A stretch of 64,000 nucleotides of DNA from NCBI GenBank assembly GCA_949752745.1, contig OX457032.1, positions 12,659,543 through 12,723,542 on the forward strand. The letters are read 5' to 3'. Below are positions 15,201-24,235 of the stretch, one piece after another. This stretch comes from Protula sp. h YS-2021 (taxonomy: Eukaryota; Annelida; Polychaeta; Sabellida; Serpulidae). How positions within the stretch are numbered: position 1 is the first letter of the stretch; the number at the start of each line of letters is the position of its first letter. The notes under the pieces are model-generated. The model searched no databases. It worked only from the letters and a program-made list of their open reading frames with translations, and was not told where the DNA came from. The position numbers were made by a program, and so were the translations under genes.

Positions 15201-18200
15201 CAGTAGCACAATGAAGGGTATTACACGTACATTGGGTACCCAACCGAGGCAAAAGCTCCCGATAACCCTGGAAATCCTCAAGCAAATCCGCCGACAGCTT
15301 ACGCTCACTACTAGCTTCCAACTGTGTTTCTGGGCCGCCTGTTTAGTAGCTTTCTTTTGCTACTTTAGAAAGTCAACACTTCTTACCAAATCCCGCACCA
15401 GCCACGATTGTCGCAAGGACCTGTGCCGTGAGGATTACTCGCCAACAACCGAGGGAGGTCTTGTACGGGTGAAATACAGCAAAACGATGCAAAAGTTTGA
15501 CTCTTACCTGCTGGTCCCCCTCCCCCGTATCGACGGTTGTGATCTGTGCCCCGTTTCCGCTATGGACTCTTTCCTTAGAGCCTCGACTCATGGAAGTAGC
15601 GCTCCAATATTTTCTTACACAGAGGGTCAAACCCACTCCCCAATGACCCGCAGCCTATTCGTCGATAATCTGCGCAAGCTACTAGAGAGACTCGGTTTCC
15701 AGCCTACCAACTACTCTGACCACTCTTTCCGCCGAGGAGGTGCATCTTTTGCTTTTCAATGCGGTATACCGAGTGATGCCATCAAAACGCAAGGGGCCTG
15801 GAAATCTGATGCCTACGAACGCTACCTCGAAATCCCCCTCACAACACGCCGCACCTATGCGCAAATGTTGGCAGATCGAATGAAGCATCGCTGATCGTCA
15901 GCCCCCCCCCCCCCTTTTTTTAATCTTGACTGTATTACTACCACTACACAAAGGGTTGGAACGTCGTTTGGTGATATTAAAATATTAAGGAGTATTAATT
16001 TGCCAATACAAATGTTTTATCGATGATTTTGCAAATAAATCAAGTTATCCCAACCCTGTATTTCTTTAAATATTTAAAGGCTAGAGACGGAACATTTAAA
16101 TGTTTAATGTAGAACTGAGTAAGCTATCCGTTTTTCAGTGAGATGTTATTGAAGAATATTCCAGAAACAATACAACAACAAGTACTTGTCTTTGACAATG
16201 ACGTAACTCAGCTGCTAGCAGACGACATTTACACCCAGCGTAAGAACAGCAAATCAAGGTATGTCACTGGCTACTCAAATCAAATAAAATAAAAAAACAC
16301 TTCAAAAAATGTCTAATGGAGAAAATAAAACCGATCGTGTATGTTACATGCAGTGACATTCTTGAACTTGGTCCTTTGTAATAAGCGCAATGTGCCAAGA
16401 AGGTTTCAAGTAGTGTAGTAATTGTGTGGCATTGTGTGTAGAATAGTTTGTATTTGCTACCTCGATACCCCGATATTTGGTCCATAACTGGAATAATATC
16501 GGCAGTCTTTTGCTGGCCGTGCTAAGTGTTTTCGTATTCGATAATCCCAGTATTCGACAACTCGAAAATTTATTTTTGGTCTAGAGTTAACGAACACCAA
16601 TTGTATATTTCGCGTATATAAAGTTTGCCATAAAGAGAAATTCTCTTTAAAACGAAAGTGTTGAGATCCCACACAGACTTATCATATAGTATTATCAGCT
16701 CCAATGCATCAGGCAGAAGAAGCAAAGTAAATACAATTATATAAACAGAAAGGGCCAGAGATTTTAAAATTCATATTAACATTATTATTTAAATCTAATA
16801 AGTTTCACAGATTTGCATGTGTTTTTAGATCTCTGTGAAATAACATATAAGACAATTCACGAAAATACCAAAAATAAAAAAAAAAAATAAAAAAAATGCG
16901 CATGAAATTTCAACAGATAACGCGAATTTGCTAATTGCTTTTTGTAATTTCCCGAAGTGGCAGATTTCATCCATTGCTCATGACATAACAATATGACTGA
17001 GAATGGATTTGTTTTCAGATGGAATCACGTGAACATAGAAGCGGTGAGAGCTTCGGTGGAAGACGTGGATTTCAGACAGAAAAAAATGATCTTCTTTCCT
17101 TTGTTCGACGAGTATGTCTTGCCTGCCAAAAAGAATTGAAGAATTAATGGATAAAAATTTATAATAACGCCTGGATGAAACATGCGCTGTTTCTCGTTAT
17201 CCGATCGAGTCAAGAAAATTCCAAAATTGGAAAAAAAAAGAAATGAAATATTTGAAATGGAACTCGTAAATACATGATTTAAAAGTGTGTTGTGATATGA
17301 AGTTTATCATGATAATAGAGTTGTTGCAAAAACATTACACCGCACCTGGCGTAACGAAGTAACAAAAGTGAAAAAGTCAAGAAGCAAACGATGATCGTTT
17401 GACAAATTCACTGCTGATAACTGTTTGCGTAAATTGATTGCAATATAACTGTGAAAACGGATGTGTAACGATTTTCAGGGTTCACTGGTATGTGATTGTG
17501 GTGGCCATGGAAACGGTGCCTTTTGAGAAAGACAAGTTCAGGTAGTGCTACTCAAACTACTTATAGTTATAATCAGTTTGGTCTTAGGAAAACCGAAACT
17601 GGAAGGGAATTAAGAAATTTTGAATTGTTATGCAGGTAAATAAAGAATGTAAGAAAATTGCACCTGATTTATTTCAAAATAGTTACTAACTAAACTACTT
17701 AATATCAGGAGTGGGAAAAAAAACTTCAAAACCAGTAAAGATGTGCAATAATTTAATTTAACGCCTTCCTCTTAATGTCTGTTAGGGGGACGTTTCTTAC
17801 AATGGACAGCTATTTTGAAGCCAAGAGGGAACTTGAAACTAGTTTCTTAAAAAGGTAAACTGTTTGAGAATCTGAGAGGGGGCTGACATAGTGCAGATTC
17901 GTTAATCAGCTGTTGTTAAAAATACAGCCAGAAGTGTGAATTACTTTTAATGTAGAAATATTAGATCTATTGCCCTCGTTTGGTCGGGCTTCCTTTACGT
18001 GTATGAAAGCGAGAGTTACTTTGGTGCATGCAGTCATGACTGTCCTTGGCTGGATTAAAACACCAGTTCTTTCACCAGATTTACTATAAAGTGTCAGAAT
18101 TACACTTTTATCTAATACTTTGTTTTCCGACAGCCTGCTCGTGAGGCTATTCAACGAACAGGGACTAAAATTGGACATCACACCCGGTGCAAAGTCCCTG

Positions 18201-18499
18201 GATGTGCCAGCGCAGAGGAACGAGTGGGACTGCGGCCTCTATATGCTGCTGAACATCAGAACTGCTCTTCAGGTACAAGTTCTGATGCTTAAAAATAACA
18301 TCACAAATTGCTTGTTTTGTTTACCTTTTCAAACTTGGCCTAGCTGTTTAATTTAAGTAACGGTCTAAGCGAAGGTTTTCTGATGTTGCAGGAGAAGTTG
18401 TTACCCCGCCCTCATTTGGAATGGTTTAGTCCGGGTGATGCGCTCAAATTGAGGCAAGATATTGCCAGGCATATCTTAGACTGCAGTGACATTCAGTAG
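212..18499 (+). CDS. VIT-VWA (VWA5A-like) / Tudor-like / Ulp1 (C48) protease fusion gene, 5' partial
   Basis: Coding exons seen: 212-414, 1466-1499, 1617-1832, 2074-2234, 2685-2738, 3172-3280, 3765-3875, 4926-5052, 5534-5690, 6384-6463, 6878-6995, 7200-7376, 7792-7960, 8739-8908, 9436-9559, 9786-10050, 10409-~10609, 11600-11713, 16139-16258, 17019-17111, 17479-17541, 17786-17854, 18134-18272, 18392-18499 (TAG). Phases agree at every junction and give about 1,059 residues after the missing N-terminus. Order: VIT domain (residues ~1-150); VWA with MIDAS DRSGSM split over 3765/4926, the Thr in LGGTEM and the Asp in LLTDGA; VWA5A-like beta region to ~670; Ser-rich acidic stretch and a basic KRKG/RKRRK patch; Tudor-like segment with GKDGYYYPG; Ulp1 domain with WINANIVSFYI, the catalytic His in VHWYVIVV, Asp in TMDSY, and the Gln and Cys in PAQRNEWDCGLYML. 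Ulp1 proteases cleave SUMO-like conjugates; VIT-VWA proteins act in protein binding. Role of the fusion is inferred. Least certain junction: 10609/11600. Confidence 0.8.
477..1030. repeat. dispersed repeat family copy, in an intron
   Basis: This intronic block begins TCTCCCCGACCAAAGGGAGA and contains recurrent phrases such as 'GATATC..GAACGAAAAGTCGA..GACTTCAAA', partly repeated two or three times inside the block. A related start and phrase recur at 21502. It is a non-coding dispersed repeat; class not identified. Confidence 0.6.
2834..3116. repeat. 47-bp minisatellite, ~6 copies
   Basis: Tandem units of about 47 bp, recognisable by 'GTAATGTACCCTT', 'GTGCCTAGGTCGCTCA' and a T run, repeat six times in the intron between exons 2685-2738 and 3172-3280. 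Some units differ by a few bases. Confidence 0.85.
4150..4880. repeat. 39-bp minisatellite, ~18 copies, within VWA intron
   Basis: Units of 39 bp containing 'CATTGTGACTCTTGCACC' and 'TCATGTGTTGCTCT' fill most of the intron that splits the MIDAS motif (exons ending 3875 and starting 4926). Because 39 is divisible by three and no stop occurs in some frames, it creates long spurious reading frames on both strands. Confidence 0.9.
5685..5696 (+). other. non-canonical GC-AG splice donor
   Basis: The VWA exon 5534-5690 must end phase 0 to join VILLTDG at 6384. At the homologous point the sequence is CAG followed by GCATGT, with no GT nearby. A GC donor gives the continuous PDYPRQVILLTDG expected for a VWA domain. 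Confidence 0.65.
8613..8745 (+). repeat. 42-44-bp tandem repeat carrying the splice acceptor of exon 8739
   Basis: Three head-to-tail units share 'GATGCGTTCCGTT' followed by a TAG or CAG and then a TCGAG/CCGAG sequence. The last unit supplies the acceptor of the exon starting at 8739, so each earlier unit offers a similar AG after a pyrimidine-rich stretch (near 8652 and 8696). Confidence 0.7.
12338..14950 (+). pseudogene. DIRS gag-RT-RNase H reading frame with three in-frame stops
   Basis: One frame runs through the gag-like part (12338-13312, ending in a Cys/His knuckle, ICRNYQSQQGWSRSNCKFAH), the RT (VDLKNAYRYVSI, LPFGASLS, and the catalytic box FLDDFF), and an RNase H-like stretch (VTDSSIQGGGAAL, RTDNTASL). 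It is broken by TGA at 13310-13312, TAG at 13727-13729 (just before the conserved KVDLKNAYR) and TGA at 14690-14692. Homology continues directly across each stop in the same frame. The last two are therefore probably nonsense mutations; the first could be a natural gag stop. Confidence 0.75.
14914..15894 (+). CDS. tyrosine recombinase of the DIRS-type element
   Basis: An uninterrupted frame of about 326 residues overlaps the end of the RT/RNase H frame in a different phase. It has a SAM-like N-terminal DNA-binding region (TYLRFCSFFGYTP..ALTLARFAAFL) and catalytic-core signals: an early Arg in YFRKSTLL, the box DHSFRRGGASFAF (His-x-x-Arg), and a Tyr nucleophile in DAYERYLEI. Such enzymes integrate circular cDNA copies of the element without target duplication. 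No start is certain; an ATG is not obvious at the 5' end, so expression by frameshift or reinitiation from the upstream frame is possible. Confidence 0.8.
   Translation: MVQQERLLDNELTTYRPAAFSDTTKASYRTHRDTYLRFCSFFGYTPAPAKALTLARFAAFLARTLKPTSIRCYISGVRLLHLELGYPSPSDDNWTLSSTMKGITRTLGTQPRQKLPITLEILKQIRRQLTLTTSFQLCFWAACLVAFFCYFRKSTLLTKSRTSHDCRKDLCREDYSPTTEGGLVRVKYSKTMQKFDSYLLVPLPRIDGCDLCPVSAMDSFLRASTHGSSAPIFSYTEGQTHSPMTRSLFVDNLRKLLERLGFQPTNYSDHSFRRGGASFAFQCGIPSDAIKTQGAWKSDAYERYLEIPLTTRRTYAQMLADRMKHR
16139..18499 (+). CDS. Ulp1/SENP-type cysteine protease domain exons of the fusion gene
   Basis: These six exons, with 11600-11713 upstream, encode the whole papain-like Ulp1 fold of peptidase family C48. 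Seen in order: WINANIVSFYI (substrate-binding N-terminal helix), FFPLFDEVHWYVIVV carrying the catalytic His, FLTMDSYFEA carrying the Asp, and VPAQRNEWDCGLYML carrying the oxyanion-hole Gln and nucleophile Cys. All four active residues are present, so the domain is probably active. Family members remove SUMO or NEDD8-like modifiers. The domain ends the protein, 44 residues after the catalytic Cys, as is usual for SENPs. If the upstream VWA exons are a separate gene, this would be a stand-alone protease starting near 9786. Confidence 0.85.
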
Positions 18500-19247
18500 A
18501 AAAGCATACAAGAATTTGGACGTGGGAGATCTCCGTCTTTGCCTTTAACAAGCTTTGGGTAGTGTATTTCAACGTGAAAGATTCAAGCTTGTATTTTGAA
18601 TAGAACGCATGACACGTGCTGTGAGGAAAATGACATATGATTTTCTTATATTTTTATTGCATGTATAGATTCTGGACATGACAGATTTAGCGTTCTCAGG
18701 CCGATGCATGTAGTACCAGTTATTGTATGGATTATGTTACTCAAGATTACTGAAACTATTGCAGGAAATGCAAATCTTGGTCACAGTTCCACAGATGGAG
18801 GCAGAGGGAACGGGGGAGTTCATTAACTTTAATCTTTCGAGCTGCATGTTTAAAAATGGTTATCTTTCAAGAACACACATTCAAGTGCACACGTCACCCT
18901 TCGGGGGTGATTATGCATGTATTGCCAATTCTAATTGCCAGGTCACGTCTCTTTAAGAACTGACTAATCCCTCAGTTCGTGGTTTTCTTTAAGTGATACA
19001 CTTTATGTGCCTCAGCAACTCTATATGTATACTTTACATGGTATACTTCATGTTATGGTATATTTTATGTGCCTCAGCTCTTGGTATACTTTATGTGGTA
19101 TACTTTACATGCTATGCTATATCTTATGGTATAGTTTGTATACCTCAGTTCATGCTATACTTTGCCTGGTACAATTTTAATTACATGCCTCAATTTACTA
19201 TACTTAACTTAGTATACTTAATATTATATACTTTACGTGGTTCAGTA
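18500..19247. other. probable 3' UTR of the fusion gene; degenerate TATACTTTA repeats
   Basis: No gene seen. From about 19000 to 19235 there are irregular repeats of 'GGTATACTTTATGTG' and 'GCCTCAG'. No clear AATAAA was found between the stop codon and the mariner element; the first good one is downstream at 21346. Confidence 0.4.
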
Positions 19248-19420
19248 CAAGGGTTGTTCCGTAAGTAATCGTCATCACCCCCAAAAGGAAGCCCGCTGCT
19301 AGGGCACACCATACTTTCGATTAGGGAATTGTCCTACATTTAATGTTACACACCACAATAGTGATCAAAAGTAATGCTATAATCTGTTCATGTAGTACTG
19401 AAGTCTTCGGCACCGCCAGA

Positions 19421-20700
19421 ATGAATAAGAACGAGTGTACAGCACTGATAAAAGATATATAATTAAATGGCGTGAAGGATAGAGATGTAATAGAAGCGTG
19501 CTTCTTATAACATTGTCAAATATTGGTGTGCGGAATTCAAACGTGGTCCAGAAAGTACTGAGGATACACAGCGATCAGCGGAGTGAGGTGAACAGTCCTA
19601 AAAGTGTATGCTGCGCATAACACAGTAAACCAAGACAAGAGCATAAATGTCAGACAGTGGGCAACAGTAAAAACAAGAGGTAAAAGAAAATGACATGAAC
19701 ACCTTGACATGAATATGCAATCAGCCGATTGGGTCACTCGAGTCTTAATAACAGGTCAGAAGCGATTAAAAGCGGATATCAGTCGGCACATGTTATGAGA
19801 ATGCCGCTCTGACCCCGAAGACTTTCTCATAGTGTTACCCAGGATAAACGTGGATTCATCATTTTGATCCTGAAACTAAAAGTCAAAACATCTTTTGGAA
19901 GGACACAGGTTCTCGTACTCTCAAAAAGTTCAAGGTCGTGCACTCAAATGGCAAAGTCGTCAGTGGGTTCAAGGTCGTGCTCTCAAATGGCAAAGTCGTC
20001 AGTGGGTTCAAGGTCGTGCGCTCAAATGGCAAAGTCGTCAGTGGGTTCAAGGTCGTGCCCTCAAATGGCAAAGTCGTCAGTGGGTTCAAGGTCGTGCCCT
20101 CAAATGGCAAAGTCGTCAGTGGGTTCAAGGTCGTGCCCTCAAATGGCAAAGTCGTCAGTGGGTTCAAGGTCGTGCCCTCAAATGGCAAAGTCGTCAGTGG
20201 GTTCAAGGTCGTGCCCTCAAATGGCAAAGTCGTCAGTGGGTTCAAGGTCGTGCCCTCAAATGGCAAAGTCGTCAGTGGGTTCAAGGTCGTGCACTCAAAT
20301 GGCAAAGTCATGGCATCAGTGTTGTTGAACTGTCTAGGAAAGGGCAGACCAATTATTAGTCCAGTATTATACAAGAATATCACATCGGCTAAGTAGAGAA
20401 ATAAAGAAGCGAAGAGGAAAACTACACAAGTGTGTCCCAAGACAAGGCGCCGCATGAAGAATTCACAAGTCGTGACGGCTGCTGGTACAGAATGCGTCGT
20501 CAGAATTCTGCACCATCTGGCGTATTCTCCAGACCTGGCCCCCTCTGACTTGCTTGTTTAAGACTGAAACCAGACGTACTTGGGCTAAGATTTGAGATCA
20601 TCAACACTGTTGGGGACGTCAGAAGAGTGTGATAAAATCTGGCTTACTAATGCTGAAAAAAATAGATGACCCTAGTATGTTGAGCTTCATAATTATGTAG
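19421..20700 (+). pseudogene. mariner transposase remnant
   Basis: Starts around MNKNECTALIK (a typical mariner N-terminus) and continues as fragments in several frames with many stops. WIHHFDPETK, the KKFKVV and GKVM block, and SPDLAPSD lie in the right order. The 39-bp array 19926-20313 interrupts the KKFKVV-GKVM region. Non-functional. Confidence 0.75.
19926..20313 (+). repeat. 39-bp minisatellite, 10 copies, expanded inside mariner transposase codons
   Basis: Ten nearly identical units, e.g. GGTCGTGCCCTCAAATGGCA followed by AAGTCGTCAGTGGGTTCAA. In the transposase frame each unit reads SNGKVVSGFKVVP-like, i.e. a duplication of the enzyme's own FKVV..SNGKV codons. The last copy flows into GKVMASV. 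Six middle copies are almost identical, so expansion or homogenisation was recent. Confidence 0.9.
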
Positions 20701-20766
20701 GAAAATAATAAAATTCTACGTTCCTCTCTTGCGAGGTGAGCCTGATTACTTACGGAACAACCTTCG

Positions 20767-21501
20767 CATAAATGATATGCCTCCGTTTATGTACCTGTAT
20801 TTTCGGCTGCGATTAGTGTAGTTTACAGATTATCACAAGATTTAGACACCTTGATTAGTTGATGAATAATTTGTTTTCTAGTAAACACTGAAATTAGGTA
20901 TGCCTGTTTTTTTTACACACGCATTCCTCCCGTGTAAGATGGCGTTTATTTTGTACGATAAAATATGCGATTGAATAAGTGAGTTTGTTTGCGAAGATTT
21001 ATTGCAAGGTGCAAGGTGATAGTTTGATGCAGTTGCAAACCGGTGATCTATCATTAATCTGATGAGTGAACTATGAGACATATTTCTCATTTTTGTTATA
21101 GAATTTTTCCAAAGAATTGGTTTTATTCATTGGCAGTGATATGAGCTATATTTTGTTGTTGAATGTAGTGGTGATACATAAACGTTTTATCTTTTTTTCA
21201 AATTGCTTCAGGCAGTGTATGTGATAATAGAAATTGTGTTACATTTTACATTGCTACAGTATTTTCCAGATAGTTCTATTTATTTTTTATATTTTGTATT
21301 TACTCTGTATACCCAAGTTAATAGTTTGATCCATTATTGCTTTTCAATAAAGTGTTGTATTCAAAGTATGTTATGGTTTTTGTTACAGTACTCGTTGTAA
21401 TGGATGAGTTATAACTTTCGACTCACTAGACAGTACCCATCCCGGTACTAGACTATCTGCTCATTTCCGATATCATACAGACGTACTACCTCCAGTAATA
21501 T
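20767..21501. other. no gene recognised
   Basis: AT-rich sequence between the mariner relic and the 21.5-kb repeat region. Nothing coding is supported; only the AATAAA at 21346 stands out. Confidence 0.4.
21346..21351 (+). promoter_or_regulatory. candidate poly(A) signal AATAAA
   Basis: AATAAA followed by a GT/T-rich stretch. If it serves the fusion gene, the mariner relic would be part of its 3' UTR. Weak, position-based assignment. Confidence 0.25.
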
Positions 21502-22121
21502 CTCCCCGACCAAGGGGGAACATATAGTGTTTGTATGTTCTGTACGTTATACGTACGTGTGTGTTTGTCAGTCTTGTGAACATAATTTGTGCAAGATATC
21601 TCGAAAATGAAAAGTCGGATCGACTTCAAACTCGATCTGTTTATTATCCCCGTCTGTCTGTCCGCTTTCGTGCGCCTTCGTGTGCTGGCTATATCTCCGA
21701 AAGTATTTCTCGTATAGCTTTTTCCTTTGACATACGGTTAGAACGTATATTGAAGGCATACAACGTCGTATTATTGTTTAAATCGGCCAAAAATTCTAAA
21801 AAAATATGACATGTCAAAATGGCTGTTTTTCAGTAAAATTTGTTAGCACGGAGATAAGTTTTACCCAGATGAGTTCTCCAAAACTATTCGATCCAGCGTT
21901 CTAAAATTTTATGTAGTGAAAATATATATATTGTGCATGTGCAACGAACAAGCTATTATTTTAAATAAGAATATGTCAAGTAAATAAGAAACCCTGTTTT
22001 TTTTCAGAGCAATTGCTTATTGGCAATTAGTAACTGGCGTTATAGTAAATTATATAAACGTAAAACCGTAAGTGAAAGTGATGTGTAAAATTTTTCTACT
22101 TTATTTAGTGGTCTTATATAT

Positions 22122-22188
22122 GTTCGGTCGTATATACACGGAATATACGACTTTCAATGTTCAGTCGTATATACAAGGAATATACGAC
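22122..22188. repeat. two hairpin units in the left arm of the 1.93-kb element
   Basis: Two near-palindromic units of the type GTCGTATATACACGG..TATACGAC, spaced by 'TTTCAATGTTCA'. They match, inverted, the array at 23510-23730. Confidence 0.75.
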
Positions 22189-22279
22189 TTTCCAAATTGC
22201 GGTTGTGATAAGGAAGCAATATAATGTGAATTTCGTCCAGGACTGAAATATTGATTTTTTACGTGTATTACAATGGCAG

Positions 22280-22367
22280 GTCTCGGTCGTACAACTGGTC
22301 CAGTGGCGTGGTTGATAGAGCGTGGGACTTCAAATCGTTTGGTCTGGGGTTCAAGTCTCACCGAGAC
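22280..22367 (+). ncRNA. tRNA-like segment (SINE-like or tRNA pseudogene) inside the 1.93-kb element
   Basis: The ends GTCTCGGT and ACCGAGAC are perfectly complementary, like an acceptor stem. Between them lie an A-box-like TGGCGTGGTTGATAGAGC and a B-box-like GGGGTTCAAGTCTC. The region between the 5' stem and the D-arm-like part is about 17 nt too long for a normal tRNA and the anticodon stem pairs poorly, so it is probably tRNA-derived rather than a working tRNA. Confidence 0.5.
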
Positions 22368-23509
22368 TTTTACTCGAACGTTAAAATTTTGCCATTTTGA
22401 CTGGGAAAGCCATGTTCAAAACTCATGAAACTCGTAGAAAACTATTTAAAAAATGAATTTGTTTATAATTCAGGCGCACCATGCTTTTAAGTTTTGGTAT
22501 TTATTAAATTTTTAGGCATATAAACAGTATTTTTACGATTAAACGGCTATTTAAAACGTGTGTTTTGGCGGTTCTGTGAAACCAGAAATAATTATAAACT
22601 ATTTTAAATTCCATTTTAGGATTTTTAAATACGTTTTTTTGTATTTCATATGCCGGGAATAACTAAAATGGGTATTGGAAAATATTACATGACATTTATT
22701 TTAGAAATTAAGACCCTTTTAAGGGGGAAAATTTATGCTAAAATTATGGGTGGTAATTCGTGATAGCTGGTATTCGTGAACAGCTGAGGTTCTAATGTTT
22801 ATCTTAATTTCTCGTTTAATTTACCAACTTACCTTTTTATGGTACGAAGATAGTTACTAAATTTAATAATATTGTCGTTTTCAGCTGTGGGAGGTTTGAA
22901 CAACGTCCCAAAACCTTTAAAAATCAAATGCATACTTAATGTTCGTATTTGAAAATGGCGGTTGTTTACATGTTGCCTTGGTAGATGCGTAGGAATTTAT
23001 TCACAAAAATAGGGGAAAATGGCTAATTTTTAGCGTTTTGAATGTAGTTATTGGTGAAATATCGGAAAGTTGGTATTAAAATAATTGTTAAAGTTTTATA
23101 TATTTCAAAGTAGTGTTTAGTGGTAAAAGTACTGGTAACGAAGTGAACTAGTTCGGGTCGTAGAGGGTTACGACTGTGTTGCTAGCGTTGTTTATGTTGA
23201 CACCAGCGCAAAAAAAGTCCAGAACGTATTAGGCGCTTACTTGTGCAATATCAAGATCATTTAAGTGTAGAATTATTTACTCCAGTGTTTGTGCAATAAT
23301 TTTTAAAAATTACACTTAACATCATTTTACACACCACAAACACGATAAACCGATTAGTATATAATCAACCTATCAATTTGACTTTGTTTGCTGATAAAGT
23401 TTAGAAAAATTGATTTCTTCATATTTTTTAAAGGTTATAAGTCTTATAACCTTTCTTATGTGTATACTCACTTCCTCAAATTAAAAAAAGTGATGTTATA
23501 AATTTGAAA

Positions 23510-23730
23510 AGTTGTATATTCCGTGTATATACGACCGCAATTTGAAAAGTCGCATATTCCATGTATAAATACTGCTAAACATTGAAAGTTGTATATTCCG
23601 TGTATATACTACCGAGCACTCAAAGTCGTATATTCCGTGTATATACGACGGCAATTTGAAAAGTCGTATATTCCGTGCATATACGACCGAACATTGAAAT
23701 GTCGTATATTCCGTGTATATACGACTACAA
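23510..23730. repeat. six hairpin units in the right arm of the 1.93-kb element
   Basis: Six copies of a 25-bp near-palindrome (GTCGTATA at one end, TATACGAC at the other, core TTCCGTG) alternate with two spacers, 'CGCAATTTGAAAA' and 'CGAACATTGAAA'. Each could fold as a short hairpin. Confidence 0.8.
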
Positions 23731-24235
23731 AATGGAGTAGGCTATTCTGACACATCACTTTCACTCAAGGTGTTACGTTTAAACAATTTATCATAACACA
23801 GCAAACAAGTAATTGCGCTAAAAATAATAATATTTCTTATTTCCTCGACATATTCTTATTTTAAATAATAGCTTGTTAACGTCGCATTATTTTTGAAATC
23901 GACCAAAAATTGTCAAAAATGTATATTTTTATGGAAACTTGTTTGCACTGAGAAAGATTTTGTCCAGACGAGTTCTCCAAAACTATTTGATACAGCGTTC
24001 TGAAATTTTATGCAATGAAAATATATACATTGTATATTGTAGATGTGCAACGTCGTATCATTTTTGAAATCGGCAAAAATTGTCAAAAATAGGGTTTCTC
24101 AAAATTTTTTACGTAAACCTTTTTGTACGGAAATAGATTTTTTCCAGATGCGTTCTCCAAAACTATTCGATCCAGCGTTCTGAAATTTTTGCAGTGAAAA
24201 TATATATTGTGTATGTGCAACGTCGTCTAATTTTT

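Larger units (their letters stand above)
12300..15915 (+). mobile_element. DIRS-type (tyrosine recombinase) retrotransposon, decayed, in intron 11714-16138
   Basis: The order is gag-like protein, reverse transcriptase, RNase H-like segment, then an overlapping tyrosine recombinase frame. This is the layout of DIRS-like/Ngaro-like retrotransposons. Precise ends were not found: I saw no convincing split direct repeat or inverted termini. A short direct repeat, GAGGGCTATTGTTTGC, occurs twice at 12118 and 12146 and may lie in the leader. It is in the same orientation as the host gene. Confidence 0.8.
19248..20766 (+). mobile_element. mariner-family DNA transposon, degenerate
   Basis: The ends carry inverted repeats: GGGTTGTTCCGTAAGTAAT on the left and its complement ATTACTTACGGAACAACC on the right, close to TA dinucleotides. 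The inside encodes recognisable mariner transposase pieces: WIHHFDPETK near 19851, KKFKVV near 19924, GKVMASV near 20302 and HLAYSPDLAPSD near 20515, the last containing the third catalytic Asp region of DD34D enzymes. It is about 1.5 kb, near full length plus an internal expansion. Confidence 0.85.
21947..23877. mobile_element. 1.93-kb non-autonomous DNA element with long inverted repeats, 4-bp target duplication
   Basis: The left end AACAAGCTATTATTTTAAAT and right end ATTTAAAATAATAGCTTGTT-like sequence are inverted. Similarity extends roughly 250 bp inward through 'AAGAATATGTC', 'GTGAAAGTGATGTGT' and the hairpin units. AACG flanks both sides (21943-21946 and 23878-23881). Removing the element and one AACG restores GTGCAACGTCG, exactly the sequence in the neighbouring repeat copy. 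No transposase frame is seen. Superfamily not identified. Confidence 0.8.
21502..24235. repeat. array of ~170-bp repeats, split by a DNA element
   Basis: Starts with a copy of the 'TCTCCCCGACCAAGGGGGA' repeat seen at 477. Three related direct copies of a ~170-bp unit (marked by 'GTTCTCCAAAACTATTCGAT', 'CAGCGTTCTGAAATTTT' and 'GTGCAACGTCG') lie at about 21770-21946, 23878-24055 and 24056-24230. The first and second are separated by the inserted element 21947-23877. Confidence 0.75.

Noticed and set aside
19864..20455. Overlapping 150-190-residue frames on both strands
   Set aside because: By-products of the 39-bp array within the dead mariner transposase.
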